DNA from: Norana najaformis
Lineage: Eukaryota; Annelida; Clitellata; Crassiclitellata; Hormogastridae
Direction: 5' to 3'
DNA: 64,000 bases
Assembly (NCBI GenBank): GCA_964023275.1
Contig: OZ029914.1
Span: 30,759,351-30,823,350, forward strand
In this document: positions 1 through 12,913 of the stretch, piece by piece
How the letters are laid out: each line of letters starts with the position of its first letter
Position numbering within the stretch: the stretch's first letter is position 1
Made by a program: the position numbers and the translations under genes
The notes under the pieces: generated by a model
What the model saw: the letters and a program-made list of their open reading frames with translations, nothing else
Databases searched by the model: none
Told to the model about the DNA's origin: nothing

Positions 1-1963
1 TGTCGAAGAAAAACTAGAAAGGTTGCGGTTCTAGCGAAGTTACGGTACCGAGCGATAATAAGAGACTTATCGACATCGCATTTTATGCTCTCATTTCCGC
101 GAGCTTCGCCCAGTTAATGTTAAAGCCGTGCACTTTGCTTGAAAGCCAGCGGCTAAAGAAAGAAAGCAACAGGAGGTCATGATTTCTTGGTACACTTAAC
201 AAGCGACAAGCGTCCATAATTTGCCCCTAATAGGCGATCGTTTGAGCGCAGAAATGTTTTACAGAACAAGAACAAAGGTAAATCGTCCAGAAAGAAAAAT
301 CTCTTCGACGCAGGCGTTCACAGATTCTTATTAACAGAGTCATTATTGCCACATCGAGGTCTAGCTTAGTGGAGAGGTCTGAATCACAGGAGCCTGCACG
401 ATAGGTATAACCGTAAGATCCCTGAAGGTATACCTCTACTTAGCGCAAACATATCACACAAACACACGTATACATATACGCAGGATTATGATTGTAATCA
501 CAGACTTATATAGCGCCACTTGGAGCGACTCATCAGAGCCGCTTGCGACCTGAAAACCATGGTCGAACGAAATGTTTTTAAAAGCATGCATACACACAGA
601 CACGCGAGTGAGATGACAGTGTAGTTAAGGTATTATTGCTGCAAATACGGCTAGTAGGCATTATAATCGCAGATCATTCAGCCATACGGAGAAGTGATTA
701 GGGTGAGTAGTCGATGTTAAACGAAAGTAAAAGAAACGCATTTGTTTATACACCTCTACAGAACTTCTGTCGGAAGGAATTCCTCCCTCGAAGATCTATC
801 AGTTTAGGCCTAAGCACTTTTTCTAACTTCTTAAATTATGTTGGTACTCATTTACAACCCCGATAGAATAAACAGTTGAGTTGGAAACACGTGACCTGAT
901 ATTTCATGAATAACTAACCATGCTTAATGTACTCAACTCACTCGACACTACTTAACTTCACAACCATCTCCACCAGCAACGCATTCCGGGTCAATTCATT
1001 TAATATTTTATTTATGGTTCAACAATAGAAGTGTGAATTATTTTTAAACAAGCCACGTTTGTAACGACCAAGACCAGGCATACTTTCAAATAGCAAACAC
1101 GGCTATAGCTGACTTTAACGGGCGAGTCATAAATTTTTCAGACGCGTTGTGCAGAATTTGTGAGTATGCGCGCGCTTCGGCGTGTGGCTGCCGACCTGTT
1201 AACTAGTGTGTTAATTGCGACTTGAGCTCATTTCTCTTCCCCTCTCAGTGTTCCGCAGGCGCCTGAAGACTATACTGTTTAACAGTGATTTTACTTTTTT
1301 CGGGTCGGAAGCACCTCTGTTGAGATCATCCTCTAAGAGGCTCTTTATAAATCTCAAATTACAATTACAAGAAGCATCCCACATCCAATCCAGAGGTTGA
1401 ACGACCCTTTGGCTTAAGTGCAACTTGCACGCGAAAAGAAATGCAAAATTCTGACGGTGCCTACATAATATGTATGAGCCTAATGGACATCTAAAACATG
1501 AAGCAGACATAGCAGAAATGAAACAAATTTGTTGAGAAATGTTAGAAATTGATGAAAAAAGCTGAGTTATTACTAAATGCTAAATGGTAATGAAAATGCC
1601 AAACTAAAACGCTGAAAGTAAAAATTAAAAAACTCGTAAAAGAAATTCATAAACAATTCTACGGCAAATGTCAGAAATGAAGGAAATACAGAAAATTGCG
1701 TCGTAGATTGCAGAAAGTAATTACTGCGAGCGTTAATTACTCTAATGCTTAACGGATTTCTAAGAATTACGCATAAACCATGCGTTGACCGCATTCATAA
1801 TTTACAGCACACGATTGTTTCATAGTTGCGGATCCACCGACGCATGGAAACCTGCGGCAAAACTGTAAAAATCGATTTGAGCAATTGATAAATATCCACC
1901 CAGTCACTTCATCGATTGAATGGAATTTTCCACAGCCCATTCCGCTAAGCTTTAACCCCTCAG
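1..1963. other. Gene-poor flank, no supported gene
   Basis: I see no coding region here; the open frames are short and have no recognisable motif. The segment is AT-rich unique-looking sequence. A TATATAGCGCC motif near 509 and a TTTATAAATCTCAAATTACA-type stretch near 1342 resemble the ends of short interspersed repeats found elsewhere in the window (about 7835, 10192, 15002, 33739). Confidence 0.5.
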
Positions 1964-2527
1964 ACAGTAGCAAATTTTTCTCAGAAAATATCACTAATAT
2001 TAACAACAGTTAAACATATAATATATAATCTTGAAAACTCATGCTGTTTTTCCACTGGTGAGTGGGCATGCATGCGCATATATCTGTCTACGTTTCTCTG
2101 TATTTGTGTATGTGGATGCATATGTGTATATATGTATATATATATGTGTGTATATATGCATATGTCTATATACATATATATGTACATGTATGTAGGCTAT
2201 GCATAAATACTTATATATTTCTTATACACTCATATACTTCTTATACACTCAAATGCATTGTGTATATGCAATGTAACGCATATATATAAGAAATATATGA
2301 GTATTTATACATAGCCTACATACATGTACATATACATGTATATAGACATATGTATATATACACATATATGCATGCACATACACAAATACAGAGAAACGTA
2401 GTCAGACAGATATATGCCCATGCATGCCCACTCACACGTAGAAAAACAGCATGAGTTTTCAAGATTATATATCATATGTTTAACTGTTGTTAATATTAGT
2501 GATATTTTCAGAGAAAAATTTGCTACT
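1964..2527. repeat. Large near-perfect palindrome (foldback/MITE-like)
   Basis: The left arm (about 1964-2229) and right arm (about 2280-2527) are inverted copies around a spacer of some 50 bases. The outer ends read AGTAGCAAATTTTTCTC on the left, and its complement ending in GAGAAAAATTTGCTACT on the right. The whole unit could fold into a hairpin of roughly 250 bp with minor mismatches. This is the form of a foldback element or long-TIR MITE. No transposase is encoded inside, and a target duplication could not be fixed. Confidence 0.8.
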
Positions 2528-3056
2528 GTATAATGTATATTTTATACTACTGTATAATCCATGTATATATATGTATGCTTTAGATGGAGAACGACATATG
2601 AGGAAAGAGGCATCACTAAGCGCGATGACTGAACACCTTATGTGCATCACCAGACAGATGGCGCTGTCACTTTGCTTATCTATCCACCGCCAGAGGCCTA
2701 TCTGCTTTTTCTTTCGCATCGTTCCTAACTCAACGGGGGGTGGTGGGTCTTTCTGTCTCTTTCCATTCATTCATGACAAATGTCCGTGCCATGGTGACGT
2801 CGCTAATGGTCTCTGCTCCTATGTCCGTCCGTCCGTCCGTGTATGCACAATTTCTGTCCTGTCACTTTTATCTGGTTATATCAGTTAACTCCTATTGCTC
2901 CCTTTCCCTTTTCCTCACTCCCTCTCTTTCTGCCTCCCTTCCTTCCACTCATTGCTGCCTTACTTCTTTCCCTTCTTCTTTTCTCATTCGTTCCGTCTAT
3001 TAATCTTTTCCTTTTTTTCTCCTCTGCCATCCATTATTTCTTCCTTCTTGCTTCAG
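2528..3056. other. Spacer between palindrome and CATC tract
   Basis: No gene is supported. The sequence becomes progressively pyrimidine-rich (TCC and CTT clusters) toward the tetranucleotide tract. The long open frames here continue into the simple repeat and are artefacts of it. Confidence 0.45.
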
Positions 3057-3708
3057 ACCATCCATCCATCCGTCCATCCATCCATCTATCCTTCCTTCCT
3101 TCCTTCCATCCATCCATCCATCAATCAATCCATCCATCCATCCAGCCTTTCTTCCTTCCATCCATCCATCCACCCACCCATCCACCCACCCTTCCTTCCT
3201 TCTTTCCATCCATCCATCCATCCATCCATCCATCCATCCACCCACCCATCCACCCACCCTTCCTTCCTTCCTTCCATCCATCCGTCCATCCATCCATCCT
3301 TCCTTCCTTCCTTCCATTCATCCATCCATCAATCAATCCATCCATCCATCCATCCTTTCTTCCTTCCATCCATCCATCCACCCACCCATCCACCCACCCT
3401 TCCTTCCTTCTTTCCATCCATCTATCCATCCATCCATCCACCCACCCACCCACCCACCCATCCACCCATCCATCCATCCTTCCTTCCATCCATCCATCCA
3501 TCCATCAATCCATCCATCCGTCCATCCATCTATCCTTCCTTCCTTCCATCCATCCATTCATCAATCTATCCATCCATCCTTCCTTCCTTCCTTCCTTCCT
3601 TCCTTTCTTCCTCCCATACATCCATCCATCCATCAATCCATCCATCCATCCATCCATCCATCCATCCATCCATCCATCCATCCATCCATCCATCCATCCA
3701 TCCTCGCT
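3057..3708. repeat. CATC/CCTT/CACC tetranucleotide repeat tract
   Basis: About 650 bases of CATC units, interspersed with CCTT and CACC units, run almost without interruption. Open frames on both strands (Ser/Ile/His/Pro-rich on plus, Met/Asp/Gly/Trp-rich on minus) are the direct translation of the repeat and are not genes. The end near 3640-3703 is the purest CATC run. Confidence 0.97.
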
Positions 3709-4325
3709 TCTTTAAGTATTTTCTTTAGACTCCTATACTCCCACGTTTGTTTCTTCCGCTCTTCTGTAGCTGTTTTGTCCGTTCCCTAGCCATTGTGTTT
3801 GTCTCTGCGCGTCTCTCTCTCAGTCCGTTTTATTGCCTTTGCCAGGATGTGTGCGTCTTTTAGTAGGATGTGTAAATCGTTAGATTGTAGTGAAATGTGG
3901 CGCCAGCGTGGGGTAGGAGAATTTCCAAATGCCACCAGCAGCTTATTTAAGTCCTTGATTTAACCGCCTGGCTTCAATAAGCCAGCCACCAGCCATCGGC
4001 ATCAGCTACTAGCAAATGCAGCAGCAGTAGGCAGCTGTGAAGATCAACGTCCTCTCCTCTCGTCTCTTCTTCTGTACTGTTATCTCCTCGCCTCTCTGAT
4101 TCTACATCGTCCTTACTTCCTCTTTCTCTCTGCCTTGCTCAGAGCCCTGGAAGACACAGCTAAGCCAAGAGGCAACACGGACAGAAAGGGAAAGAAGGAA
4201 AGACGGACAGAGATAAAGAGAATGGGAGAGAAATAAAGAGGATTAAAGGAAAACAGTGGCTTCTTTCTTTGTAGGTGTTTAGTTACTTCCGATCTTGTGC
4301 GTCGACAAATAAGGGTCAAAGAAGA
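3709..4325. other. Unique spacer, no supported gene
   Basis: Mixed sequence rich in TCTC near 4050-4130. I find no coding motif, RNA gene or repeat boundary. Confidence 0.4.
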
Positions 4326-4560
4326 AAAGTAGTGGAGACGGCAGAAGGAGGATGAGGAGAAAGAGGAGGAGAAGAAGAAAAAGGGAAGGAGGAGGAGGCG
4401 AAGGAGGAGGAGGAGGAGGAAGAGGAGAAGAAGTAGGAGATGGAGAAGGAGAAGAGGGAGAAGAAGGAGAAAGAGGAGAAGGAGGAAGAAGCGTAGGAGG
4501 AGGAATAAAGAGGCGGAGGAAGAAGAAGAAATGGAGAACGGTAAACTTCGAGGAAGAATT
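4326..4560. repeat. Polypurine (GGA/GAA) tract
   Basis: An almost pure purine stretch of GGA, GAA and AGG units on the plus strand. Such mirror-rich polypurine DNA can form triplex (H-DNA) structures. The Arg/Glu/Gly-rich frame on plus and the Ser/Pro-rich frames on minus are low-complexity by-products. Confidence 0.85.
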
Positions 4561-4599
4561 TGATAACAACGGAAACAGGAAGAAATAGGATATATATGT

Positions 4600-4862
4600 C
4601 AACGATGGAGAAGACTGGCAACCCTTGGAGGCGTCGCCGTGAGGCGGAATAATCTTACGAATGACGCCCTGAAATAGAAATAGCCATCCATCCAGCAGTA
4701 AACCTTTTCCCACACGTAGTCCGAAGGAATCGACGACGAATTTCCAGTTTCAGTCGGCACCCAGGAATCGAACAGCCGCCCCTGTGGTGACATGGCGCAG
4801 TTCTAGCAATCATCCACCGCACGCAGCACCCTAGGGAATGTGGGAGGAGAGGATGGCGGACG
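4600..4862 (-). mobile_element. Probable tRNA-derived SINE (minus)
   Basis: Read on the minus strand from about 4862, a tRNA-like head carries a good B-box match (TGTTCGATTCCTGGGTG, about 4753-4769). A body follows toward 4600. The A-box is less clear. Related tRNA-headed repeats occur at 7238-7533, 50244-50495 and 53620-53860. The assignment rests on the promoter box; the exact ends are uncertain. Confidence 0.45.
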
Positions 4863-5609
4863 AGCATCTGAATGTGTTATTGGACGATGAAGACGAAAAT
4901 TTATGCAAGAAGCAAAGGGCGTTGAGGAGCAAGAGAATTGCGTGGATGCAATAATGAAAAAGAGAATTTGTAAATAAGGAAGAGATGGAGAATAAGGACG
5001 GAGAATATTGCGTGGAATGTGAATGGGAATTAGGAGGAAGATAACAGTGTAGAGGAAGAGATGGATGAGGTTGAAGAAAGCTATGAAGAGTAGAAGGATA
5101 GAATAAGGCGGTTTGAAGTTCTGCTGAAGGATTGATGAGGATAAGATGTATAGGCCTATGGCAGAGCAGAGGGAAGAGCAGAAATGGAATTGTATAAAGG
5201 AGGATGACAATTAAGAGGAAGAGAATTGCATGGATAAGAGAATAAAGAGGATGAGAAGGAGGAGGAAAAGAAACTGGGAAATAAATTAATTAGGAGTGGA
5301 TCAAAGTGCTGCGTAGAAAAGAAGAAACAGCCTGATAAAAGAGAACAGGATGGATAAGAATAGACCCAGGGAAAAAAGACGGCATCTTGGCATCCATCAA
5401 AAATGACCTTAGAAAATTAAGCAAACGGCAAATGTCAGGGGTCAACAATGTCCACGTATCTGTTAGGATAATAAGCCATAAAAACACGTCCTATGAAGAG
5501 GCACCTACATTTGCAGCCGACGAGCCCAAGAGATGGCCTGCTAGGCCTACTCTATCCGATCGCAATGTGCTGTCGGCGTAGATTAATACCTCAGCACATT
5601 TGCAAGCTA

Positions 5610-5661
5610 ATGTGCGTGTGTTGTGTGTGTGTTGTGTGTGTGTGTGTGTGTGTGTGTGTGG
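5610..5661. repeat. (TG)n microsatellite
   Basis: Alternating TG dinucleotides with occasional TTG interruptions, about 50 bases. The surrounding 4863-5609 and 5662-6084 show no supported gene; 4863-5290 is purine-rich on plus. Confidence 0.9.
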
Positions 5662-6084
5662 CGCGTCAAGAAACGAAGTCGTTATCGGAGCGTAAAACGG
5701 CTAAGAATGTCATAATATTGGGAAATAAAGTTCTATCTATGCAAAAGTTCTTATTTGCATGAGATCGGGTACCAAGAGAATGTCGCTCTGTATAGATTTA
5801 GAATAGGAAAGTGGCTCTGTGCAGAGAAGTAATAACATGTTTGAAAGAAGGAAAACGCAAAAGCGCGAGTTAACTGGCTCAACCCGGTCAATAGGCAAGG
5901 GGTAAATTATTCTGAAATTAGTTAACGTTCACATATACAATGTGCTAAATTATACACGTGAAGACCGTACAGAATTAATTTTAGGATGGTACTGTCACAT
6001 CTGTATACTACACAGAATTCTACAAAGTACACTGCTAAATATTCCACTTCTGAAACATTCTTTTTTCTAGTCATCCTCACCTTA

Positions 6085-6330
6085 CGTAAACTAACATTAC
6101 CTTACCTTACCTTACTTGACCTTAATTTACCATACCTTACCTTATCTTACTTTACCTCAACTTATCTTACCTTTCTTTAAAATACTTAACCGTACATTTC
6201 CTTAGCTTACAGTTGCTTTCCTTTCTAATCTTACCTTGCATTACCTAATCCTATCTTATATTTTCTTAACTTACTTACCTTTCCTTACCTCATCTGACCT
6301 TACCTTACCTTGTCTTACCTTATCGCACTG
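6085..6330. repeat. CTTAC pentanucleotide repeat field
   Basis: Degenerate CTTAC/CCTTA pentamers run for about 245 bases, with variants such as CTTAA and CTTTC. The unit is diverged, so the array is probably old. A Thr/Leu/Tyr-rich frame across it is the repeat translation. The DNA after it, to about 7235, is unique with no supported gene. Confidence 0.85.
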
Positions 6331-7237
6331 AATATACCCTACAGTCAGCCATTCGACACGAATTCGATTACCGTTGGGGCGTGATGAAGCTAGGTTGGGG
6401 TGTGATAAGGGTTGAAAACGGTTGGCATGTAATCCTGGTTGACGCGTGATCATAGCCGACGTAATTATCATAACCGGTCATGCGGGGCGTGGAACATGAT
6501 CAGCAGCAAACCCTGGATGATGATGTTGGCGGTCGATATGCAGATGGTTGCTGGAGAGAGTGCATGATGCGTCGTGGTCAGTGGAGCGTGACATCATATT
6601 CCGCATCCGATATTTTCTAACGGGGCATTGATTGGGACGTGCCCGGTACAGCCACTGGGAGACGGGGCCCATGAAACTCACTTCCGGGCTCAGCTTAGTA
6701 ATTAGGCCCATTACTGGTGAGGATATACGGCCGCATATAAACGCGATCTCTTAAACCGAACAAGCACTCCTGAATGGTAACTATGAATAGAGAGAGACGG
6801 AGACAGACAAAAAGATAGACGCAGACAGACAGAGGCAGATAGACAGGCAGAGTGACAGAAAGAGATACGTGCAAACTGTAGTTGTGAATGTACTACGTAA
6901 CGAGTGTGCGCTTGTCCGATGCAAATAAAGGTTACTATCCTACTTGTTCTATACATTGTAGCTTCCTTACAGCCTGATAATTAATAGCAGCTGATCAGTC
7001 CATAAAATCTAGACTAACATCACCGTTTTAAGAGCTACCTATCTTTGCACGAGATCACGTGGTCTATCACTAATCAAATACAAACGCCGCTTATAGTTTC
7101 GATTAGTATTAAAAATTTTCTTTATCAAAGAACAAACGCGAAACCCAAATATGTCATAGTGTCTGTCTTCACCGGTTAATACTCACCACCTCAACGACCG
7201 AATTACTACCTTTAAATCTATACATAAATAGACATAA

Positions 7238-7533
7238 GTGCAAGTAAGTAAGGCAATGTATCCCATATCCCACAAGTGAGACGAAGGAAAGGCGCTCATT
7301 TTCTTTTCTTTAGGCCCTTGGGCCGGCAATGGACGAATCCCAAGGTCCTGGACACGGGGCCAGCTCATCGCATGACTTGCCGTTTACTTCCCAGCTTACG
7401 CTGGTACCAAATTCTACTCCTTGGTGACAGAGGCACGGCGTGCGCAAACAACTCGCCCAGGGTCGTTACATGGAGTCGAACCCGCTACCGCATGATCATT
7501 GACCAAACCCGCTACCAATAGACCACCGTGCTG
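7238..7533 (-). mobile_element. tRNA-derived SINE, family B (minus)
   Basis: On the minus strand this starts with a tRNA-like head (CACGGTGGTCTATTGGTAGC, A-box region, about 7510-7529). A B-box-like GGGTTCGACTCC lies near 7475-7486. A body with conserved AGTAAACGGCAAGTCATGCG follows, and the tail reads TGTGGGATATGGGATAC. A plus-strand copy at 50244-50495 has the same head, body and tail, and a decayed minus copy lies at about 61905-62097. Repetition at three loci plus pol III boxes supports the SINE call. Confidence 0.8.
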
Positions 7534-7827
7534 CACCCACCCACACACACCCACCCACACATACACACACACACATGCACCACTGCACTTAAGTGAACAC
7601 ATCAATAACTGGGCTTCCAAACCGCACACACGCTGGCATCTCAACCATAATTAATCATGCTGACAGCAGCCATATGAAGTACCGCGTTGTGGCGATGCTG
7701 TGTTAAAAAAGTTTGCAGACTGAAGCACTTGAGTTAATCCGGTAGTTAGAACCTCCACAGCCTACCCAAGAATAGGTTGGCTGGTTCGCCAATGGCCAGG
7801 TGATTTTCACAGTAATCGTAATCGTAA

Positions 7828-8015
7828 TCTCGAGATTTCTACAGCGCCCAACGAAAGCTAAGTCGCGGGAACCAGCTTATTTACAGGCGCTCAGTCAAAA
7901 CAAAATCGATAGGCAAAAGGGTCCGGTTCCAGGTCAAGATCCAGGAGTCAGGCAATCAGACAGTCGGACGGCTACGGTGGATGATGTTTGAAATTGAAGC
8001 GAGAAGAGAAATAAG
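7828..8015 (+). mobile_element. Composite interspersed repeat, family A (5' part)
   Basis: The segment starting near CTACAGCGCCCAACGAAAGC and running through the ACAGGCGCTCAGTCAAAACA block to the GGTGGATGATGTTTG-type block matches longer copies at 11393-11890 and 39628-40115. Only the 5' module is present here; a GGGAAA/GAGGAA purine repeat follows (8010-8110). The family is repetitive by direct comparison. Its class is uncertain because it joins an AGCGCC-ended module to a tRNA-like module. Confidence 0.7.
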
Positions 8016-8563
8016 GGGAAGAGGAAGGGGAAGAGAAAGGGAAAGAGGAAGGGGAAGAGGAAGGGAAAGACGAAGGGAAAGACGAAGGGAAAGAGGAAGG
8101 GAAGAGAACTATTGCAGCAACTGTATTTGCTCATGGTGAACTGTACTAGTGTGGTGTTGATGCGATATAACGGAAAGGATTCAATTCCGTAGCCGGCGGT
8201 TAAGATATACATTTATCCTCCTCTGTTACAGTTACTCAATACATCGCTTTCTATTTATGAATTGTATACCACTGCCGTTATATTGAATTTCCTCGAACGC
8301 CATCGCCACAGAGGAACTCATTGTGCAAACTGTTCATCTTCCAGCACGACGCTGAACCAGTCTATTATACGAGGTTTATGTAGCGGAAGAAATCCGACGG
8401 AGAACTTTTATGGCGCATATATATCAAGTAATAAAGTTTCATGAATATCGGGTGTAATGTAATCAAGCGCAGATTATGGGACGGAGCTTAGCCAAGAAGG
8501 CGTTAAGAGTTGATAGTTCGGAGGCTTATCTGTCGGTAGCCAAAGTCTGATTCCTTTAGCAGC

Positions 8564-8696
8564 AGAGATGACCATCCAGCAGTGACGAGAGAGATATCAT
8601 TCAGGCTAGCTTATATAGAGTCTCTGACTAGTTTCTCTTCAAAAGGCGCTTTATAAATTTTCGATATTACAATTTGCAGTGCACACATACACAGAC

Positions 8697-8727
<31 letters not shown>

Positions 8728-8850
8728 GACGTGCACTGCAAATTGTAATATCGAAAATTTGTATAACGCCTTTTGAAGAGAAACTAGTCAGAGACCCTAT
8801 ATAAGCTAGCCTGAATGATGTCTCTCTCATCACTGCTGGATGTCATCTCT
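8564..8850. repeat. Inverted-repeat hairpin element
   Basis: The left arm (8564-8684) and right arm (8731-8850) are near-perfect inverted copies around a CA/TA spacer (8685-8730). The arms include the CTAGTTTCTCTTC and GTGCACTGCAAATTG blocks and their complements. This is a foldback or MITE-like structure lying directly beside the TA tract at 8868. Confidence 0.85.
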
Positions 8851-8865
8851 CTGTCATCTCTGCAC

Positions 8866-9182
<317 letters not shown>

Positions 9183-9250
9183 AGACAGCTTCGCGTGTAG
9201 ACAGACAGACATACATATAGACAGACAGACAGATAGACAGACAGACAGAA

Positions 9251-10364
9251 ACACTCGTAACTTAAACTAAGATACCCATATTACTTTACGGACAAATCTT
9301 GCACAGGCTGATGTTTGATGATGCTGATTAAAGTGATGACGGTAACAATGCATTAATTATTGATCGCCGTTGTCTAATGTTATGTAACCGACAAGATCTT
9401 GCATAAGTTGCTGCCTGACGATAATTAAAGTGATGGCGATGACGATGCAATATTCACAGTCGTCGTATCGATGTAGCTACATATTCTGACGACAATGCCA
9501 ACCATGAAGGGGTTTTATAAAGACCAACCAAACAGATTTTGAGACTCACCGATTCGGAATGACAGTGGATCCTTTAGAACACACAGCGTTGAACTATATA
9601 CTTCTGTCCAATCTCTTAACTTTTGTAAACAGCTGAATTCTCGGAAACGAGTCCGGAAGTTGACCGTTAAAACTGCACAGGAAACGCCAGGCAGACTCAA
9701 AGAGTACGTTGAACTCGACAATGCGAAGGCCGATCGGACAATATCGGGCAAATCTACTCCCAAATAAATTGCTTCAAAGTATCGCTGGGAGAACTGATAT
9801 TGTTTGCGTGTTTCTAATCGTACCCGCGAATATCTCTTGTTTACTTGTCCCACAGAAATTACTCGTGCGCCCGTCGCTAGAGGTCGTTATTTCAGCGCCG
9901 CCTAGCGCCAAACACCCGCCGCATTATGACAAGTAGCTGTGCACTGCAGACGCTAGATGGCGCGTAGGCGTAGTTCATGCTCTGTTCCTTTCATGTCGTG
10001 ATCTCTTGTTCACTAGATCGCGACGTGGAATGTAGTTATAAGCGGAACAATGGTCTAGGCATATCGTCTTCACCAGGCATAAACTCTACAAATCGTCACA
10101 AATTGAAGTTTCAAAACAACAACCCGTGAATTAATACAAGAGGGCTATAATATATATGCATATATAACTATAAATTTATTCTGTTGTGTTATATAGCGCC
10201 GGTATCTAGTAATTTTTTTTATAAATCGCCAGTACCTAATATCAATCGATACCCGGTTAGGGAAAAGTCAATTGTAATGAAGCAGTCGCGTTAAGGCTGG
10301 AAGTCCACTGACAGGCATCATTTTATTTTTGGTATTACTATGGTTTTTGTTGTTGCTGTTATCA
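9251..10364. other. Unique spacer, no supported gene
   Basis: Open frames of 110 codons or less with no recognised motif. A TATATAGCGCC motif occurs near 10192. I see no RNA gene or intact element. Confidence 0.4.
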
Positions 10365-10430
10365 TTTATTATTATTATTATATTATTATTATTATTATTA
10401 TTATTATTGTTGTTGTTGTTGTTGTTGCTT
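10365..10430. repeat. (ATT)n/(GTT)n microsatellite
   Basis: About 65 bases of TTA/ATT triplets pass into GTT triplets. The flanking 10431-11392 shows no supported gene. Confidence 0.9.
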
Positions 10431-11392
10431 AATACTTAGGTCTACATCTGTGTGGTAAATACAGAAGAATCGACGGTGCGCGTATCGTGTTGTGGATGGA
10501 TAGTGGAACGTGGTAGCCGTCGGGTGGACTCCCAGCTGCATCTTGCTGCGGATTCTGGTGTGGTGTTGCTGACCACTCATCAATCCAATGTTTCCTCGCA
10601 TGTAGACATGCAAACGGGTGACGCTTATCGCACCATAGAGGATTGCAATTCAGTGGACATGGCCAAATGAATGCTGGTACTGTACTATTTTCGTGCCATA
10701 CACTGGGCCCTTGAATCGCCAGTGTCGTTTGTGGACTGGGCGGTCGTTCTGGTTCTGAATGAACAGACGATAATATGCATTGTCAGGCGCTTGCTGTGCC
10801 ATTTACTCCCTGTAGAATTTAAGCACCTTCGATTTCCGTCCACTGTTTGCTCTGCCTCTGATGCCCAGGTTTAATAGGCCAACAATGGAATCCATTTCCG
10901 GGCGCCGTTTGGCGATATTTCAGGCCTACTGTGGCCCAATAAACGTGGCCGCACGGGGCATCAAGGGTGTTCCCAACTAGACTGTGGTCTGTTATTTTAC
11001 TTCATCGAATAAACTTTACGACAATTCCAACCTTGCCAGTGACCGACATTTTATTCTTCTCGACACGTTTTTCTTATACACATGACACGCCCCCAATCAC
11101 TGTGCACACATACATACACATCACGTGTACGCCCTCATCCCGTCACGCCTCACCGGCTAGCAAAACCGTGCTTATATAGACATTTATCCATTCCGTCTTA
11201 AAATCAGACGTATTCGAGTTTAAATAAGACGTATTAGCATTTTAAACGGCACTATGCACATAGCACTGTTACACTGCTACCAATTGTTTCATTATCAGAC
11301 TTGTATCATGTGTCAGCTCCATTCGCTAGGTGTCGCCCTGTTATATGGACCTAGCGTGCACTGACATGCGCGGGGGTAACGTTACACCTAAT

Positions 11393-11890
11393 CCCGAGAT
11401 ATCTACAGCGCCCAAAACGAAGGCCACGTCACGGGGACAAGCCTATTCACAGGCGCTCAGTCAAAACAAAATCAATAGGCAAAAGTGTTCGATTCCAGAT
11501 AAAGATCCAAGAGTCAGGCAGAGAGAGCGTGGCAGCTATGGTGGGTGATGTTTGGGATTGGAGTGGAAAGAGGGATAAGAGGAAGGAGTCAGGATAGGAT
11601 CTGTGGAAGAGGAATGTGGGCGATATTATAGTGGTTAGTTTGCTGGACTGTCTATGGGTCCCTTCGCATCTCCATAATTTCCGTCAGGGCAGGCATTTGT
11701 TCCGGGCTTTCGCTGCACTTGCGCCCCCTAGCGAACTCAGCTATAATGAGTACACTGACCGTATACCATCAGTGAGAAGATCGGACGACGAAGAATAGGC
11801 ATGGCCATCCGTTCCCATTTACCGAGTGAATGAGTGAATGAGCGAGTGAGGGTGTGAGTGAGTAAGCAGACGAAAGCATCATAAAAAGTT
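11393..11890 (+). mobile_element. Composite interspersed repeat, family A (long copy)
   Basis: About 500 bases align end to end with 39628-40115. The order is an AGCGCCC head, the CAGGCGCTCAGTCAAAACA block, a GATCCAAGAGTCAGGCAGAG block, a purine-rich linker, a tRNA-like part starting TATAGTGGTTAGTTTGCTGG, a GAGTACACTGACCGTA block and a GAGTGAATGAG tail ending at GCAGACGAAAGCATCAT. The tRNA-like part also matches 53620-53860, which keeps a better B-box. No protein is encoded. It is probably a SINE fused to, or inserted in, another short element. Confidence 0.75.
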
Positions 11891-11999
11891 ATGATGCCAA
11901 AGCAAACAACATTCATATTTAATTATTATTTATTTTAGATTTGTATGAGAAAACGGAAACAAAGTGAGTTTTCAACTCTGTGTTATATACACGACCAGA

Positions 12000-12143
12000 A
12001 TGACGATAACGATGATTATGATGGTGACGATATTAATGATGATATTGATGAAGATGATTACGGTGATGATGACGATGACGGTAGTGACAACGACAGTGAT
12101 GACGACGATGATGCACGATTATGGTGATGATGATAATTTTGAT
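12000..12143. repeat. GAT-rich trinucleotide repeat (insertion target)
   Basis: Degenerate GAT/GAC triplets interrupted by the retrotransposon at 12144. The same triplet repeat resumes at 17476 after the 3' LTR, so the LTR element landed inside it. Asp-rich frames here are repeat translation. Confidence 0.85.
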
Positions 12144-12325
12144 TGTCAGGACCAAGGGGTGGACAAGTCCCACTTACTTACTAAATTTCATAGACAAGGG
12201 CAGGTTGACAGTCTAGAAGGAGACTCGAGTTATGGCGGTTTGAGATTGCACAACGAGAAGAAACGCACGAAAAGTTATTGTATTGACTTATTTCTGAACT
12301 CTGACTTTGCGGCTAGCTCGCGACA
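12144..12325 (+). repeat. 5' LTR
   Basis: 182 bp, starting TG and ending CA. By eye it differs from the 3' LTR at about seven substitutions and three small indels (5, 3 and 1 bases), close to 4% divergence. The insertion is therefore not very recent. Confidence 0.92.
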
Positions 12326-12329
12326 TTTT

Positions 12330-12347
12330 TGGTGCCGTGACCAGGAT
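12330..12347 (+). other. Putative primer-binding site
   Basis: TGGTGCCGTGACCAGGAT begins four bases after the 5' LTR. The initial TGG is as expected for pairing with a tRNA 3' CCA end. The tRNA species was not identified. Confidence 0.6.
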
Positions 12348-12913
12348 AGAAATTCGGTTGTGGAGTTCAGTCGAAAGTTGACGAGAAAAGTTCGGAAGAA
12401 TAAGTCAGACGGTGCTCGAAGACGGAGCCAAAGTGAACAACTTGACGGGTATTGGGCATTGTGCCACACTGCTCGGTAAACTTTTTTCGATTCGAGTTGC
12501 TGAAGAAGTCAAAAAAGGTGATGTCGAGCAACACTGTGGAATTGGTCTTCTGGGCTCAGTCGTCGGCGTGAGGTGTTTTCACGTGTTAGAAGACGGTGGC
12601 TGGAGAGGTCAATTCCGGCGGGTTTTGAAGTGGCGGACGGTGAGTCGGCCATTTGCCTCTTCTATCGGACGAATTCTAGAGCAATTCTGAGGGTTTTCAG
12701 ATGACGAAGGCGTTACAGTGTGTGACGACGAACGACGACAACTGTTCCAGCTGTTCGGTTCGTGTGCCTTTGACTTTCCAGTTAATGGACTTTCCATGCG
12801 AAAACGGACTGTTCCAGTGAAAGTTGGCTGAAGTCAAGTTTTGGTTCCAGCCCAGTTCAAGTGGTCTTGACTGTACGGTATTACTTTTGTGTAATTTGCC
12901 TGTAATTTGAAGC

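Noticed and set aside
2843-3728. Long open frames of 277-290 codons
   Set aside because: They are the translation of the CATC/CCTT tract; open frames exist on both strands and in several phases.
4279-4713. 144-codon Ser/Pro/Leu-rich frame on minus
   Set aside because: Low-complexity antisense of the polypurine tract with no domain.
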